DNA of 64,000 nucleotides, taken from Actinomadura sp. NBRC 104425. GTDB lineage: Bacteria; Actinomycetota; Actinomycetes; Streptosporangiales; Streptosporangiaceae. The notes under the pieces are model-generated. The model did no database searches. It worked only from the letters and a program-made list of their open reading frames with translations, and was not told the DNA's origin. The position numbers were made by a program, and so were the translations under genes. The stretch is from NCBI RefSeq assembly GCF_030269545.1, contig NZ_BSTN01000025.1:1-64000 (forward strand). Direction: 5' to 3'. This document shows positions 15,821 through 26,758 of this stretch, piece after piece. Each line of letters starts with the position of its first letter. Within the stretch, counting starts at the first letter, position 1.

Positions 15821-16855
15821 ATGCCGGATATGACGACGAAGACACCGGACCGAGCGCGCACACGCTTTCCGGGGATCAGTTCTCGTGCCTACGAACACCC
15901 GGCGGACCGTTCGGCGCTGGTGGCGCTGCGCTCGCTGACCGGGTTCGACGTCGTTCTGCGGCGGCTGTCGGGGCTGATCAATGAGCGGGCGCTCCGCCTG
16001 GAGTTCCTCGGCGGGGCGGTGCGGGCGGGCGACAACCAGTTCCGCCACCTGCACGACATGGCGCGCGACGCCGCCTACATCCTGGACCTGCCGGAGGTTC
16101 CCGAGGTCTACGTCAAGCAGTCGCCGGAGCCCAACGCCACGGCGATCGGGTCCGACCACCCGTTCATCGTGGTCAACACCGGGCTGCTGGACCTGCACGA
16201 CGACGAGGAGCTGCGGTTCGTCATCGGGCACGAGGTCGGGCACATCCTGTCCGGCCACGCGGTCTACCAGACCATGATGGTCATCCTGACCCGGCTGGGC
16301 GCGCGGCTGGCGTGGCTGCCGCTGGGCAACATCGGCATCGCGGCGATCGTCATGGGCCTGCAGGAGTGGTTCCGCAAGGCCGAGCTGTCGGCCGACCGGG
16401 CGGGGCTGCTGGCCGGGCAGGACCTCGACGCGGTCAAGCGCACGATGATGAAGATGGCCGGCGGCACCCGCCTGGCGGAGATGAACACCGAGGCGTTCCT
16501 GGCGCAGGCCCGCGAGTACGACGCCGCCGGCGACATCCGCGACGGGTTCCTGAAGTTTTTGAACCTGCTGAACCTCACCCACCCCTACCCGGTCATCCGG
16601 TTCGCCGAGATCGACCGGTGGGCGGCGAGCGGCGAGTACGAGCGGATCCTGGGCGGCGACTACCCGCGCCGCGAGGACGACGGCAGCGCCTCGATCTCCG
16701 AGGAGATCCGCAACGCGGCCAACGCCTACCGCGAGTCGTGGTCGCAGAGCGCCGACCCGTTCATCGGCAAGGTCCGCGACATCGCCGAAGGCGCCGCGTC
16801 CGCGGCCGGCGGCCTGTTCGAGCGCGTCACCCGCCGGGCCGGCGGCGGTTCCTGA
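15821..16855 (+). CDS. M48-family metallopeptidase
   Basis: A 344-residue zinc protease related to HtpX and Ste24. The zinc-binding HEVGH is at 137-141 with the third-ligand region AELSADRAGLL further on. One moderately hydrophobic stretch follows the active-site helix (about 152-180), so membrane association is possible. An alternative ATG three codons later (15830) is equally likely; neither has a ribosome site. It is divergent from the PaaK-like gene and breaks the usual proA-nadD neighbourhood. Its substrate is unknown; the family acts in membrane protein quality control or proprotein maturation. Confidence 0.88.
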   Translation: MPDMTTKTPDRARTRFPGISSRAYEHPADRSALVALRSLTGFDVVLRRLSGLINERALRLEFLGGAVRAGDNQFRHLHDMARDAAYILDLPEVPEVYVKQSPEPNATAIGSDHPFIVVNTGLLDLHDDEELRFVIGHEVGHILSGHAVYQTMMVILTRLGARLAWLPLGNIGIAAIVMGLQEWFRKAELSADRAGLLAGQDLDAVKRTMMKMAGGTRLAEMNTEAFLAQAREYDAAGDIRDGFLKFLNLLNLTHPYPVIRFAEIDRWAASGEYERILGGDYPRREDDGSASISEEIRNAANAYRESWSQSADPFIGKVRDIAEGAASAAGGLFERVTRRAGGGS

Positions 16856-16902
16856 CCGACCCGCGCCACCGCGGCCCGCGGCGACGCGCCAGGAGCGGCG
16901 GC

Positions 16903-17061
16903 GTGCTGCTCGACGCGCCGAAGAAGAACCGCTTCGTCCGGGACGCGCCGCTCGCGGGCGTCCCGGACGCCGCGGCGGTCACGCACGCACTGATCGATTC
17001 CGGGCGGCGGCCGCTGGACGCGGTGGGCGCGCCGCTGCCGGGGGCACGTACGCGGGGCTGA
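16903..17061 (+). CDS. Possible small protein after the M48 gene
   Basis: A 52-codon frame starts at a GTG with AGGAG eight bases upstream and ends just before a hairpin terminator. The peptide (VLLDAPKKNRFVRDAPLAGV at the start) resembles nothing I know. The good ribosome site and following terminator argue for translation; the short length and Ala/Pro/Arg-rich end argue against. Confidence 0.25.
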   Translation: MLLDAPKKNRFVRDAPLAGVPDAAAVTHALIDSGRRPLDAVGAPLPGARTRG

Positions 17062-17074
17062 CGTGGCGGCGGAG

Positions 17075-17099
17075 GCCGGCCCGCGGGGTTCGGGCCGGC
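17075..17099. terminator. Hairpin terminator between convergent genes
   Basis: A perfect 9-bp stem GCCGGCCCG with its complement and a 7-base loop, between the M48/small frame and the convergent proA. Confidence 0.6.
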
Positions 17100-17169
17100 C
17101 GGCATGACCGGGGTGGGCGCGCAGCGTCGGCGGGACGCCGCGCGCCGGACGGGGCGCCGAGCGGCGGCC

Positions 17170-18471
17170 TCAGGAGGCGGGCGGGGTCTGCCCCTTCAGG
17201 TGGCCCTCGCCGACCACCACGTACTTGGTGGAGGTCAGCTCCGGCAGCCCCATGGGGCCGCGGGCGTGCAGCTTCTGGGTCGAGATGCCGATCTCGGCGC
17301 CGAAGCCGAACTCCTCCCCGTCGGTGAAGCGGGTGGAGGCGTTGACCATGACCGCGGCCGAGTCGACCGTCGCCACGAACCGGCGGGCCTGCTGCTGGGA
17401 GCCGGTGACGATCGCCTCGGTGTGCCCGGAGCCGTACTTGCGGATGTGCGCGACCGCCTCGTCCAGGGAGTCGACGACGCGGACGGCGAGGTCCAGCGAC
17501 AGGTACTCGGCGTACCAGTCGTCCTCGGTGGCCGGGACGACGTCGTCGTGGCCGTGGCGGGCCGCGCAGTCGCGGACCCGCTCGTCGCCGTGCACGGTCA
17601 CGCCCTTGGCGCGCAGCGCGTCCAGCACCCGCGGCAGGAACGCCTCGGCGATGCCCGCGTGCACCAGCAGCGTCTCGGCGGCGTTGCACACCGACGGCCG
17701 CTGCGTCTTGGCGTTGACGGCGATCTCCACGGCCATGTCGAGGTCGGCCCAGGCGTCCACGTACACCGCGCAGTTGCCGACCCCCGTCTCGATCACCGGG
17801 ACGGTCGACTCCTCCACCACCGAGTTGATCAGGGACGCGCCGCCGCGCGGGATCAGCACGTCCACCAGACCGCGCGCCCGCATCAGGTGCCGGACCGACT
17901 CGCGGCTGGTGCCGGGCACGAGCTGGACCGCCTCCGGCGGCACCGCCGTGCCGGCCAGCGCGTCCTGCATCACCCGCACCAGCACCGTGTTGGACTCGAC
18001 CGCCGACGACGAGCCGCGCAGCATCACCGCGTTGCCGCTCTTGAGGCACAGCGCGGCGGCGTCCACGGTGACGTTGGGGCGGCCCTCGTAGATGATGCCG
18101 ACCACGCCCAGCGGCACCCGGATCTGCCGCAGCTCCAGCCCGTTGGGCAGGACGTTCCCGCGCACGGTCGCGCCGACCGGGTCGGGCAGCGCGGCGACCT
18201 TGCGGACCGCCTCGGCGATCGCGGCGATCCGCTCGGCCGACAGGCTCAGCCGGTCGATCATGTACTCGGAGGTGCCCGCCTCCCGGGCCCGCGCCACGTC
18301 GCCGGCGTTGGCCTTGACGATTTCGGGCGCGGCGGCGGTCAGCCCGTCGGCGATCGCGTGCAGGGCCGCGTCCTTGGCCGCGCGCGGCAGCGGCGCCAGC
18401 GTCGCCGTGGCGTCCTTGGCCAGCCGCGCCACGCGCAGGAACTCCTCGCGCTCCCGGTCCTGCTCACCCAT
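17170..18471 (-). CDS. proA: Glutamate-5-semialdehyde dehydrogenase
   Basis: A 433-residue gamma-glutamyl phosphate reductase, the second step of proline synthesis. The family markers are VPLGVVGIIYEGRPNVTVDA, the catalytic cysteine C262 in QRPSVCNAAETLL and the C-terminal FTDGEEFGFGAEIGISTQKL. GAGGAG precedes the ATG at 18471. It lies 26 bases downstream of proB and certainly shares its transcript. Confidence 0.97.
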   Translation of the reverse strand: MGEQDREREEFLRVARLAKDATATLAPLPRAAKDAALHAIADGLTAAAPEIVKANAGDVARAREAGTSEYMIDRLSLSAERIAAIAEAVRKVAALPDPVGATVRGNVLPNGLELRQIRVPLGVVGIIYEGRPNVTVDAAALCLKSGNAVMLRGSSSAVESNTVLVRVMQDALAGTAVPPEAVQLVPGTSRESVRHLMRARGLVDVLIPRGGASLINSVVEESTVPVIETGVGNCAVYVDAWADLDMAVEIAVNAKTQRPSVCNAAETLLVHAGIAEAFLPRVLDALRAKGVTVHGDERVRDCAARHGHDDVVPATEDDWYAEYLSLDLAVRVVDSLDEAVAHIRKYGSGHTEAIVTGSQQQARRFVATVDSAAVMVNASTRFTDGEEFGFGAEIGISTQKLHARGPMGLPELTSTKYVVVGEGHLKGQTPPAS

Positions 18472-18497
18472 CACCGGCTCCTCACTGTCCAGGTTCG

Positions 18498-19661
18498 TCA
18501 CACGTCCAGGATCACGAGATCGTCGCGGTGGATGATCTCGCGTTGGTATTCGGGGCCCAGCTCGCGGGCCAGCCACCGGGTGGAGCGGCCCATGAGGTCG
18601 GGGATCTCCCCCGCGTCGTAGTTCACCAGCCCGCGCGCCACCACGCGGCCGTCCACGCCGCACAGGTCCACCGGGTCGCCCGCGGCGAAGTCGCCCTGCA
18701 CGCCGGTCACCCCGGCGGGCAGCAGCGACTTGCGGCGCTTGACGACGGCCTCGACCGCGCCCGCGTCGAGGATGATGCGGCCCTGCCCGGTGGTGGCGTG
18801 CGCCAGCCACAGGTGCCGGGTGGACATGCGGCTCTCCCGGGACGGGTGGAAGAACGTCCCGACGGGCTCTCCGGCCAGGGCGTGCGCGGCGGACGCGGCG
18901 TTGGTCAGCACCACCGGCACGCCCGCGATCCGCGCCGCCTCGATCTTGGTGATCATGCCGCCGGTGCCGACCTTGCGCGCCTGGTTCGGCCCGCCGAGGC
19001 GGATGCCCTCCAGGTCGGCGGGTTCGCGGACCTGCTCGACGCGGCGGGCGCCGGGGCGGCGCGGGTCGCCGGTGTAGAGGGCGTCCACGTCCGACAGCAG
19101 CAGCAGGGCGTCCGCGCGGGTCAGGTGCGCGACCAGCGCGGCCAGCCGGTCGTTGTCGCCGAACCGGATCTCGTCGGTGGCCACCGTGTCGTTCTCGTTG
19201 ACGATCGGCACGATGCCCAGGGCGAGCAGCTGGTCCAGGGTGCGCTGGGCGTTGCGGTGCTGGGCCCGGCGGATCATGTCGGTGGGGGTCAGCAGCACCT
19301 GCCCGACCGTCAGCCCGTACCGGGCGAACGAGGAGGTGTAGCGGGCGATCAGCAGGCCCTGGCCGACGCTGGCCGCGGCCTGCTGCAGCGCCAGGTCGGA
19401 CGGGCGGCGCGCCAGGCCGAGCGGGCCGAGGCCGGCGGCGATCGCGCCGGACGAGACGAACACGATCTCCCCGCCCGCGGCGCGCCGGGCGGCCAGCACG
19501 TCGACCAGCGCGTCCACCCGGTCGGCGTCGATGGTGCCGAGCGGGGTGGTCAGCGAGGACGACCCCGCCTTCACCACGATCCGCCGGGCCCCGGCGAACG
19601 CCTCACGCGCCCGCGCGAGCTGGTCGCCGGCCGTCATCACGGCGCTGCGCTCGCTGCTCAT
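18498..19661 (-). CDS. proB: Glutamate 5-kinase
   Basis: A 387-residue gamma-glutamyl kinase with an amino-acid-kinase domain (IVVKAGSSSLTT near 28, VSSGAIAAGLGPLG, NENDTVATDEIRFGDNDRLA, GTGGMITKIEAA) and a C-terminal PUA domain (about 290-387, ending REIIHRDDLVILDV). It commits glutamate to proline and is normally feedback-inhibited by proline. It follows obgE with an 81-base gap that contains a short tandem repeat, and precedes proA. Confidence 0.97.
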   Translation of the reverse strand: MSSERSAVMTAGDQLARAREAFAGARRIVVKAGSSSLTTPLGTIDADRVDALVDVLAARRAAGGEIVFVSSGAIAAGLGPLGLARRPSDLALQQAAASVGQGLLIARYTSSFARYGLTVGQVLLTPTDMIRRAQHRNAQRTLDQLLALGIVPIVNENDTVATDEIRFGDNDRLAALVAHLTRADALLLLSDVDALYTGDPRRPGARRVEQVREPADLEGIRLGGPNQARKVGTGGMITKIEAARIAGVPVVLTNAASAAHALAGEPVGTFFHPSRESRMSTRHLWLAHATTGQGRIILDAGAVEAVVKRRKSLLPAGVTGVQGDFAAGDPVDLCGVDGRVVARGLVNYDAGEIPDLMGRSTRWLARELGPEYQREIIHRDDLVILDV

Positions 19662-19691
19662 GCTCTCCCTTGCCGATGGGGTCTCGTCGTC

Positions 19692-19743
19692 CAGGTCTGC
19701 GGTTCAGGTCTGCGGTTCAGGTCTGCGGTTCAGCCGTGCGGTT
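19692..19743. repeat. 13-bp tandem repeat at the obgE-proB boundary
   Basis: The unit CAGGTCTGCGGTT occurs three times exactly (19692-19730) and a fourth time with two changes (19731-19743). The last copy touches the obgE stop codon. It lies in the gap before proB and looks like a slippage-derived minisatellite. Confidence 0.9.
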
Positions 19744-21140
19744 CAGCGGCCGTCGAGGCGGCTGTCGGTGCCGCGCGGGCCGTGCCCGGGGCCGCCGCCG
19801 GCGGGCACGTCCGGCTCCCAGTCGAAGACGACCGAGTCCTCCGGGGTGCCGATCAGCACGGTGGCGCCCGCGGCCGCGCCCGCCTCGGCCAGCGCCTCCT
19901 CCACGCCCAGCCGGGCCAGCCGGTCGGCCAGGTAGCCCACCGCCTCGTCGTTGGTGAAGTCGGTCTGGCGCAGCCAGCGCACCGGCTTCTCCCCGGTGAT
20001 CAGGTAGGTGTTGCCGCCCATGTCCTTGATCTCGAAGTCGGCGCCGCCGACCGGGCGCGGCCGGATCACCAGGCGGGTCGGTTCGGCCGGGGGCAGCGCC
20101 GCCCGGTACGCCTTCACCATCTCCGCCAGCGCGAACGTCAGCTCGCGCAGCCCCTCGCGGCTGGCCGCCGACACCTCGAACACCTTCAGGCCGCGCTTTT
20201 CGAACTCGGGCCGCACCAGTTCGGCCAGGTCGCGGGCGTCCGGCACGTCCACCTTGTTCAGCACGACCAGGCGGGGCCGGTCCGCCAGCGGGGTGTCGCC
20301 CAGCTCCCGGTCGTAGGCGGCCAGCTCCCGTTCGATCACCTCGAAGTCGCTGACCGGGTCGCGGCCCGGCTCGGGCGTCGCGCAGTCCAGCACGTGCGCC
20401 AGGGTGGAGCAGCGCTCGATGTGCCGCAGGAACGCATGGCCCAGGCCGCGGCCCTCGCTGGCGCCCTCGATCAGCCCGGGCACGTCCGCGACGGTGAACG
20501 TGGTGTCGCCCGCCTCGACCACGCCCAGGTTCGGCACCAGCGTGGTGAACGGATAGTCGGCGATCTTGGGGCGGGCCGCGGACATCGCGGCGATCAGCGA
20601 CGACTTGCCCGCGCTGGGGAATCCGACCAGCGCCACGTCCGCGACGCTCTTGAGCTCGAGCACCACCTCGCGCTCCTCGCCGGGCTCGCCGAGCAGCGCG
20701 AATCCGGGCGCCTTGCGCTTGGCCGAGGCCAGCGCGGCGTTGCCGAGGCCGCCGTGCCCGCCCCGCGCGACGACGAAGCGGGTGCCCTCCCCCACCAGGT
20801 CGGCCAGCACGTTGCCGTCGCGGTCCTTGACGACCGTGCCGTCCGGCACGCTCAGCTCCACGTCGTCGCCGTTGGCGCCGGTGCGGTGCCCGCCCTGCCC
20901 GGGCCGCCCGTTGGGCGCCTTGCGGTAGGGGCGGCGGTGGTACTCCAGCAGGCTGGCGGTGCCGCTGTCCACGCGCAGTATCACGTTGCCGCCGCGGCCG
21001 CCGTTGCCGCCGTCGGGGCCGCCGAGCGGCTTGAACTTCTCCCGGTGGATCGAGGCGCAGCCGTGGCCGCCGTGCCCCGCGACGACATGCAGCACCACAC
21101 GGTCGACGAACTGCGCGCCCTGCTGGGGGGCTGCGGCCAT
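19743..21140 (-). CDS. obgE: Obg/CgtA GTPase
   Basis: A 465-residue ribosome-assembly GTPase. It has the glycine-rich Obg fold (about 8-165, with GGPDGGNGGRGGNV), the G domain (G1 GFPSAGKS 173-180, G3 DVPGLIEGA, G4 NKVD) and the actinobacterial C-terminal OCT domain (about 350-430, EIKDMGGNTYLITGEKPVRW). A 35-residue Pro/Gly-rich tail ends the protein. It follows rplU and rpmA, the near-universal context, but a strong hairpin separates it from rpmA. Confidence 0.97.
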   Translation of the reverse strand: MAAAPQQGAQFVDRVVLHVVAGHGGHGCASIHREKFKPLGGPDGGNGGRGGNVILRVDSGTASLLEYHRRPYRKAPNGRPGQGGHRTGANGDDVELSVPDGTVVKDRDGNVLADLVGEGTRFVVARGGHGGLGNAALASAKRKAPGFALLGEPGEEREVVLELKSVADVALVGFPSAGKSSLIAAMSAARPKIADYPFTTLVPNLGVVEAGDTTFTVADVPGLIEGASEGRGLGHAFLRHIERCSTLAHVLDCATPEPGRDPVSDFEVIERELAAYDRELGDTPLADRPRLVVLNKVDVPDARDLAELVRPEFEKRGLKVFEVSAASREGLRELTFALAEMVKAYRAALPPAEPTRLVIRPRPVGGADFEIKDMGGNTYLITGEKPVRWLRQTDFTNDEAVGYLADRLARLGVEEALAEAGAAAGATVLIGTPEDSVVFDWEPDVPAGGGPGHGPRGTDSRLDGR

Positions 21141-21228
21141 GGTGTCTCTCCTACGGCTGGGACGGCTGCGGCTGGACGGGTGCCCGGGGACGGCGTGCCC
21201 GGTGCGGAAGATCCCCGGTAACGAAAGG

Positions 21229-21258
21229 AAGGGGCGGACCGCGTTCGGTCCGCCCCTT
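21229..21258 (-). terminator. Hairpin between rpmA and obgE
   Basis: A perfect 13-bp stem (AAGGGGCGGACCG with its complement) and a 4-base loop, followed on the minus strand by TTCC and TTTCG. It should reduce readthrough from the ribosomal protein genes into obgE-proB-proA. Confidence 0.8.
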
Positions 21259-21282
21259 TCACCAACGTCGCTGTGCGGCGGA

Positions 21283-21540
21283 CTACTCCGCCGACGGGAC
21301 GACGCTCACCGCTTTGCGGCCGCGGTAGCGCCGGAACTGCACGGTGCCCGCGACGAGCGCGAACAGCGTGTCGTCACCGCCGCGCCCGACGCCGGGCCCG
21401 GGGTGGAAGTGGGTGCCGCGCTGGCGGACCAGGATCTCGCCGGCGTTCACCACCTGGCCGCCGAAGCGCTTGACACCCAGGCGCTTGGAGGTCGAGTCGC
21501 GACCGTTGCGGCTGGACGACGCGCCCTTCTTGTGTGCCAT
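21283..21540 (-). CDS. rpmA: 50S ribosomal protein L27
   Basis: An 85-residue L27 with the canonical N-terminus MAHKKGASSSRNGRDS and the core KRFGGQVVNAGEILVRQRG and HPGPGVGRGGDDTLFAL. Its N-terminus reaches the peptidyl transferase centre. The ATG at 21540 has AGGAG upstream and lies 11 bases after rplU. Confidence 0.98.
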   Translation of the reverse strand: MAHKKGASSSRNGRDSTSKRLGVKRFGGQVVNAGEILVRQRGTHFHPGPGVGRGGDDTLFALVAGTVQFRRYRGRKAVSVVPSAE

Positions 21541-21551
21541 GTGACCGCTCC

Positions 21552-21866
21552 TTACTTCCCGGCCTTGATACCGGTGATCTTGACCTGGGTGTACGGCTGG
21601 CGGTGCCCCATCCGCCGCTTGTACCCGGTCTTGCTCCGGTAGTGCATGATGTTGATCTTGGGGCCCTTGACCGCGCCGAGAATCTCGGCGGTCACCTCGT
21701 AGTTGGCCAGATCGGCCTTGGAGCTGACGACGTTGTCGCCGTCGACCACCAGCACGGCCGGGAACGTGACCGTCGAGCCGACCTCGCCGGCCAGCTTGTC
21801 GACGGTGAGCACGTCGCCCGTGGCCACCTTCTCCTGCCTGCCGCCTGCGCGGACAATCGCGTACAC
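21552..21866 (-). CDS. rplU: 50S ribosomal protein L21
   Basis: A 104-residue L21, starting at a GTG (MYAIVRAGGRQEKVATGD) and ending KITGIKAGK with the family signature SKTGYKRRMGHRQPYTQVKI. It binds 23S rRNA together with L20. GAAGGG lies upstream of the start. It heads the rplU-rpmA pair. Confidence 0.98.
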   Translation of the reverse strand: MYAIVRAGGRQEKVATGDVLTVDKLAGEVGSTVTFPAVLVVDGDNVVSSKADLANYEVTAEILGAVKGPKINIMHYRSKTGYKRRMGHRQPYTQVKITGIKAGK

Positions 21867-22106
21867 CGCGGAAACCCTTCGTTAGCGCGCGCTTCCGGAA
21901 TGAACCGGTCCCACACGTGGTCTTCCACCAGCCCTCGGATGAGGGCCTACCCCCGGCCGGAACCGGAGGCGGCACACCGGGGCATGGACCCGGTGCTCTG
22001 TGCTTGGACCCCGCCGGACGAGCGGGGGACGCACGTCCCGACCCCTCGGGTTCGGGGTGCGAAGCCGAACGACGCGCTCGCACGCGCCGAAGTCCAAGGG
22101 TACCGG

Positions 22107-22150
22107 ATGCCCGGACCGGAGCGCGAACCACGCCGGTCCGGTCCGGGCAT
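22107..22150 (-). terminator. Candidate terminator downstream of rne
   Basis: An 11-bp perfect stem (ATGCCCGGACC with its complement) encloses 22 bases, starting 14 bases past the rne stop codon. The rest of the rne-rplU gap (21867-22106) shows no clear promoter, although one for rplU must exist unless it depends on readthrough. Confidence 0.5.
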
Positions 22151-22163
22151 CCGGCCCGTCCCG

Positions 22164-25457
<3,294 letters not shown>

Positions 25458-25666
25458 GCGGGCAACTCCCGTCAGGCTCCCGGGCGCGACCACGCGCTCC
25501 GCCCCGGGGGCGGTGCGGTGCGGTGCGCCGCACGGGAGCTCTCTCCGTCAGTCAGTCGGCGCCGTCGCGTCCGGACCGCAGGTCCGGCAGCGACGACGAA
25601 GTCGTCGGGGGCGCGCTCGCCGTTCCCCTGAAGACCGGTTCCGTGCGTCCGGCACGGCTTCGGCCC

Positions 25667-26572
25667 TTACGGGCGGGCGCTGACGGCATCCGCGCTCGCG
25701 GGCTCCGCGCTCTGCGGGCGCGCAGGGCCATGGCCCGCCGCGGCGTCGTCGCCGGACGGGGCCACAGTCTCCCGGTCGGGATCCAGCGGATCCGCAAGCT
25801 CACCGGTGGCTGCGTCCACGGGGCCCTGCGCCAGCCTGGTCACCAGCGGCGGCGACGGCGGCGCGAGGTCGGCGACCTGACCCAGTCCGGCGAGGATGTC
25901 GTCGGGTCGTACGGCGGGTGTGGTATGCCGAACAACCATTCGAAGTATCGCACAAGGGGCATCCGCCGCCGCCGAGGCGCGCCGGTCCAGCTCACAGGCG
26001 GACACGGCGGCGCGCACGTCGAACCGGCGCCGTCCCTTCTTGGTGAGGCGTTCCACCTCGATCCGGTCGGCGGCGACGAAGGCGTCGACGGCCTTCGCGG
26101 CGGCCTCGGCGTCCACGCCGTCCAGCCGCACCTGCCACAGCGACGCCTCCAGCCGGTCGGCCAGCGCCGCGGGCCGTGCGGCCTGCGCCTCTCCCGTGCG
26201 GGCCGGCGGCCGGGCCTCCACCACGTCGAGGACGTCCAGGCCGGCGGGCAGGGCGGCGTCGAGATCGTCGCGGACCCGCGCAGGGTCGCGGGTCTCGGTC
26301 AGCCCGAGTTCGAGGTATTCGGCCTCGCTGGCGACCCCGGTCGCCGCCGCACCCGCGTACGAGATCTTCGGGTGCGGGGTGAATCCCGCGCTGAACGCGA
26401 CAGGGATCCCGGCGCGCCGCACGGCGCGTTCCACGGCCCGGGAGATGTCGCGGTGGCTGGTGAACCGCATCCTGCCGCGCTTGGCGTACCGAACGCGCAG
26501 GCGCTGGATCACGGGGGCCGGCGCGGGACCCTCCGGCTGGGGTGCCAGGGCTCCAGTCCTTCCTACTCGCAT
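25667..26572 (-). CDS. TIGR03936 (DUF2344) radical SAM-associated protein
   Basis: A protein of up to 301 residues with the DUF2344 core: LRVRYAKRGRMRFTSHRDISRAVERAVRRAGIPVAFSAGFTPHPKISYA. After about residue 215 it becomes low in complexity. The ATG at 26572 has no ribosome site; a GTG 20 codons later (VIQRLRVRYAKRG) may be the true start. The family is always beside or fused to a TIGR03960 radical SAM protein, encoded here just upstream. Its chemistry is unknown; a tRNA or ribosome-linked modification is often suggested from context. Confidence 0.88.
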   Translation of the reverse strand: MRVGRTGALAPQPEGPAPAPVIQRLRVRYAKRGRMRFTSHRDISRAVERAVRRAGIPVAFSAGFTPHPKISYAGAAATGVASEAEYLELGLTETRDPARVRDDLDAALPAGLDVLDVVEARPPARTGEAQAARPAALADRLEASLWQVRLDGVDAEAAAKAVDAFVAADRIEVERLTKKGRRRFDVRAAVSACELDRRASAAADAPCAILRMVVRHTTPAVRPDDILAGLGQVADLAPPSPPLVTRLAQGPVDAATGELADPLDPDRETVAPSGDDAAAGHGPARPQSAEPASADAVSARP

Positions 26573-26758
26573 CGAGTCGAAAACGTCTCCCTATAGAGTA
26601 CGGGCCCCCGGCCCCCCTTTCGCCCACGCCCGGCCCTGGACACCTTCGCATCGGCCAGGACAGGCCGTGCTCCGCCCCTGGTGAACGGCGGGCGGGACCG
26701 GCCCCGGCCGCCTGCGCCCGCGCCATCGGACACGCCGGCACAGGCGGCCGGGGTCGGG

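Noticed and set aside
14243..16582. Upstream extension of nadD to almost 1000 codons
   Set aside because: The extension is Arg/Pro-rich and overlaps the PaaK-like and M48 genes out of frame; the NadD family begins at the ATG at 14242.
21867..22106. L20/L21-type ribosomal leader or riboswitch upstream of rplU
   Set aside because: Only weak short stems were seen and no known leader structure could be drawn by eye.
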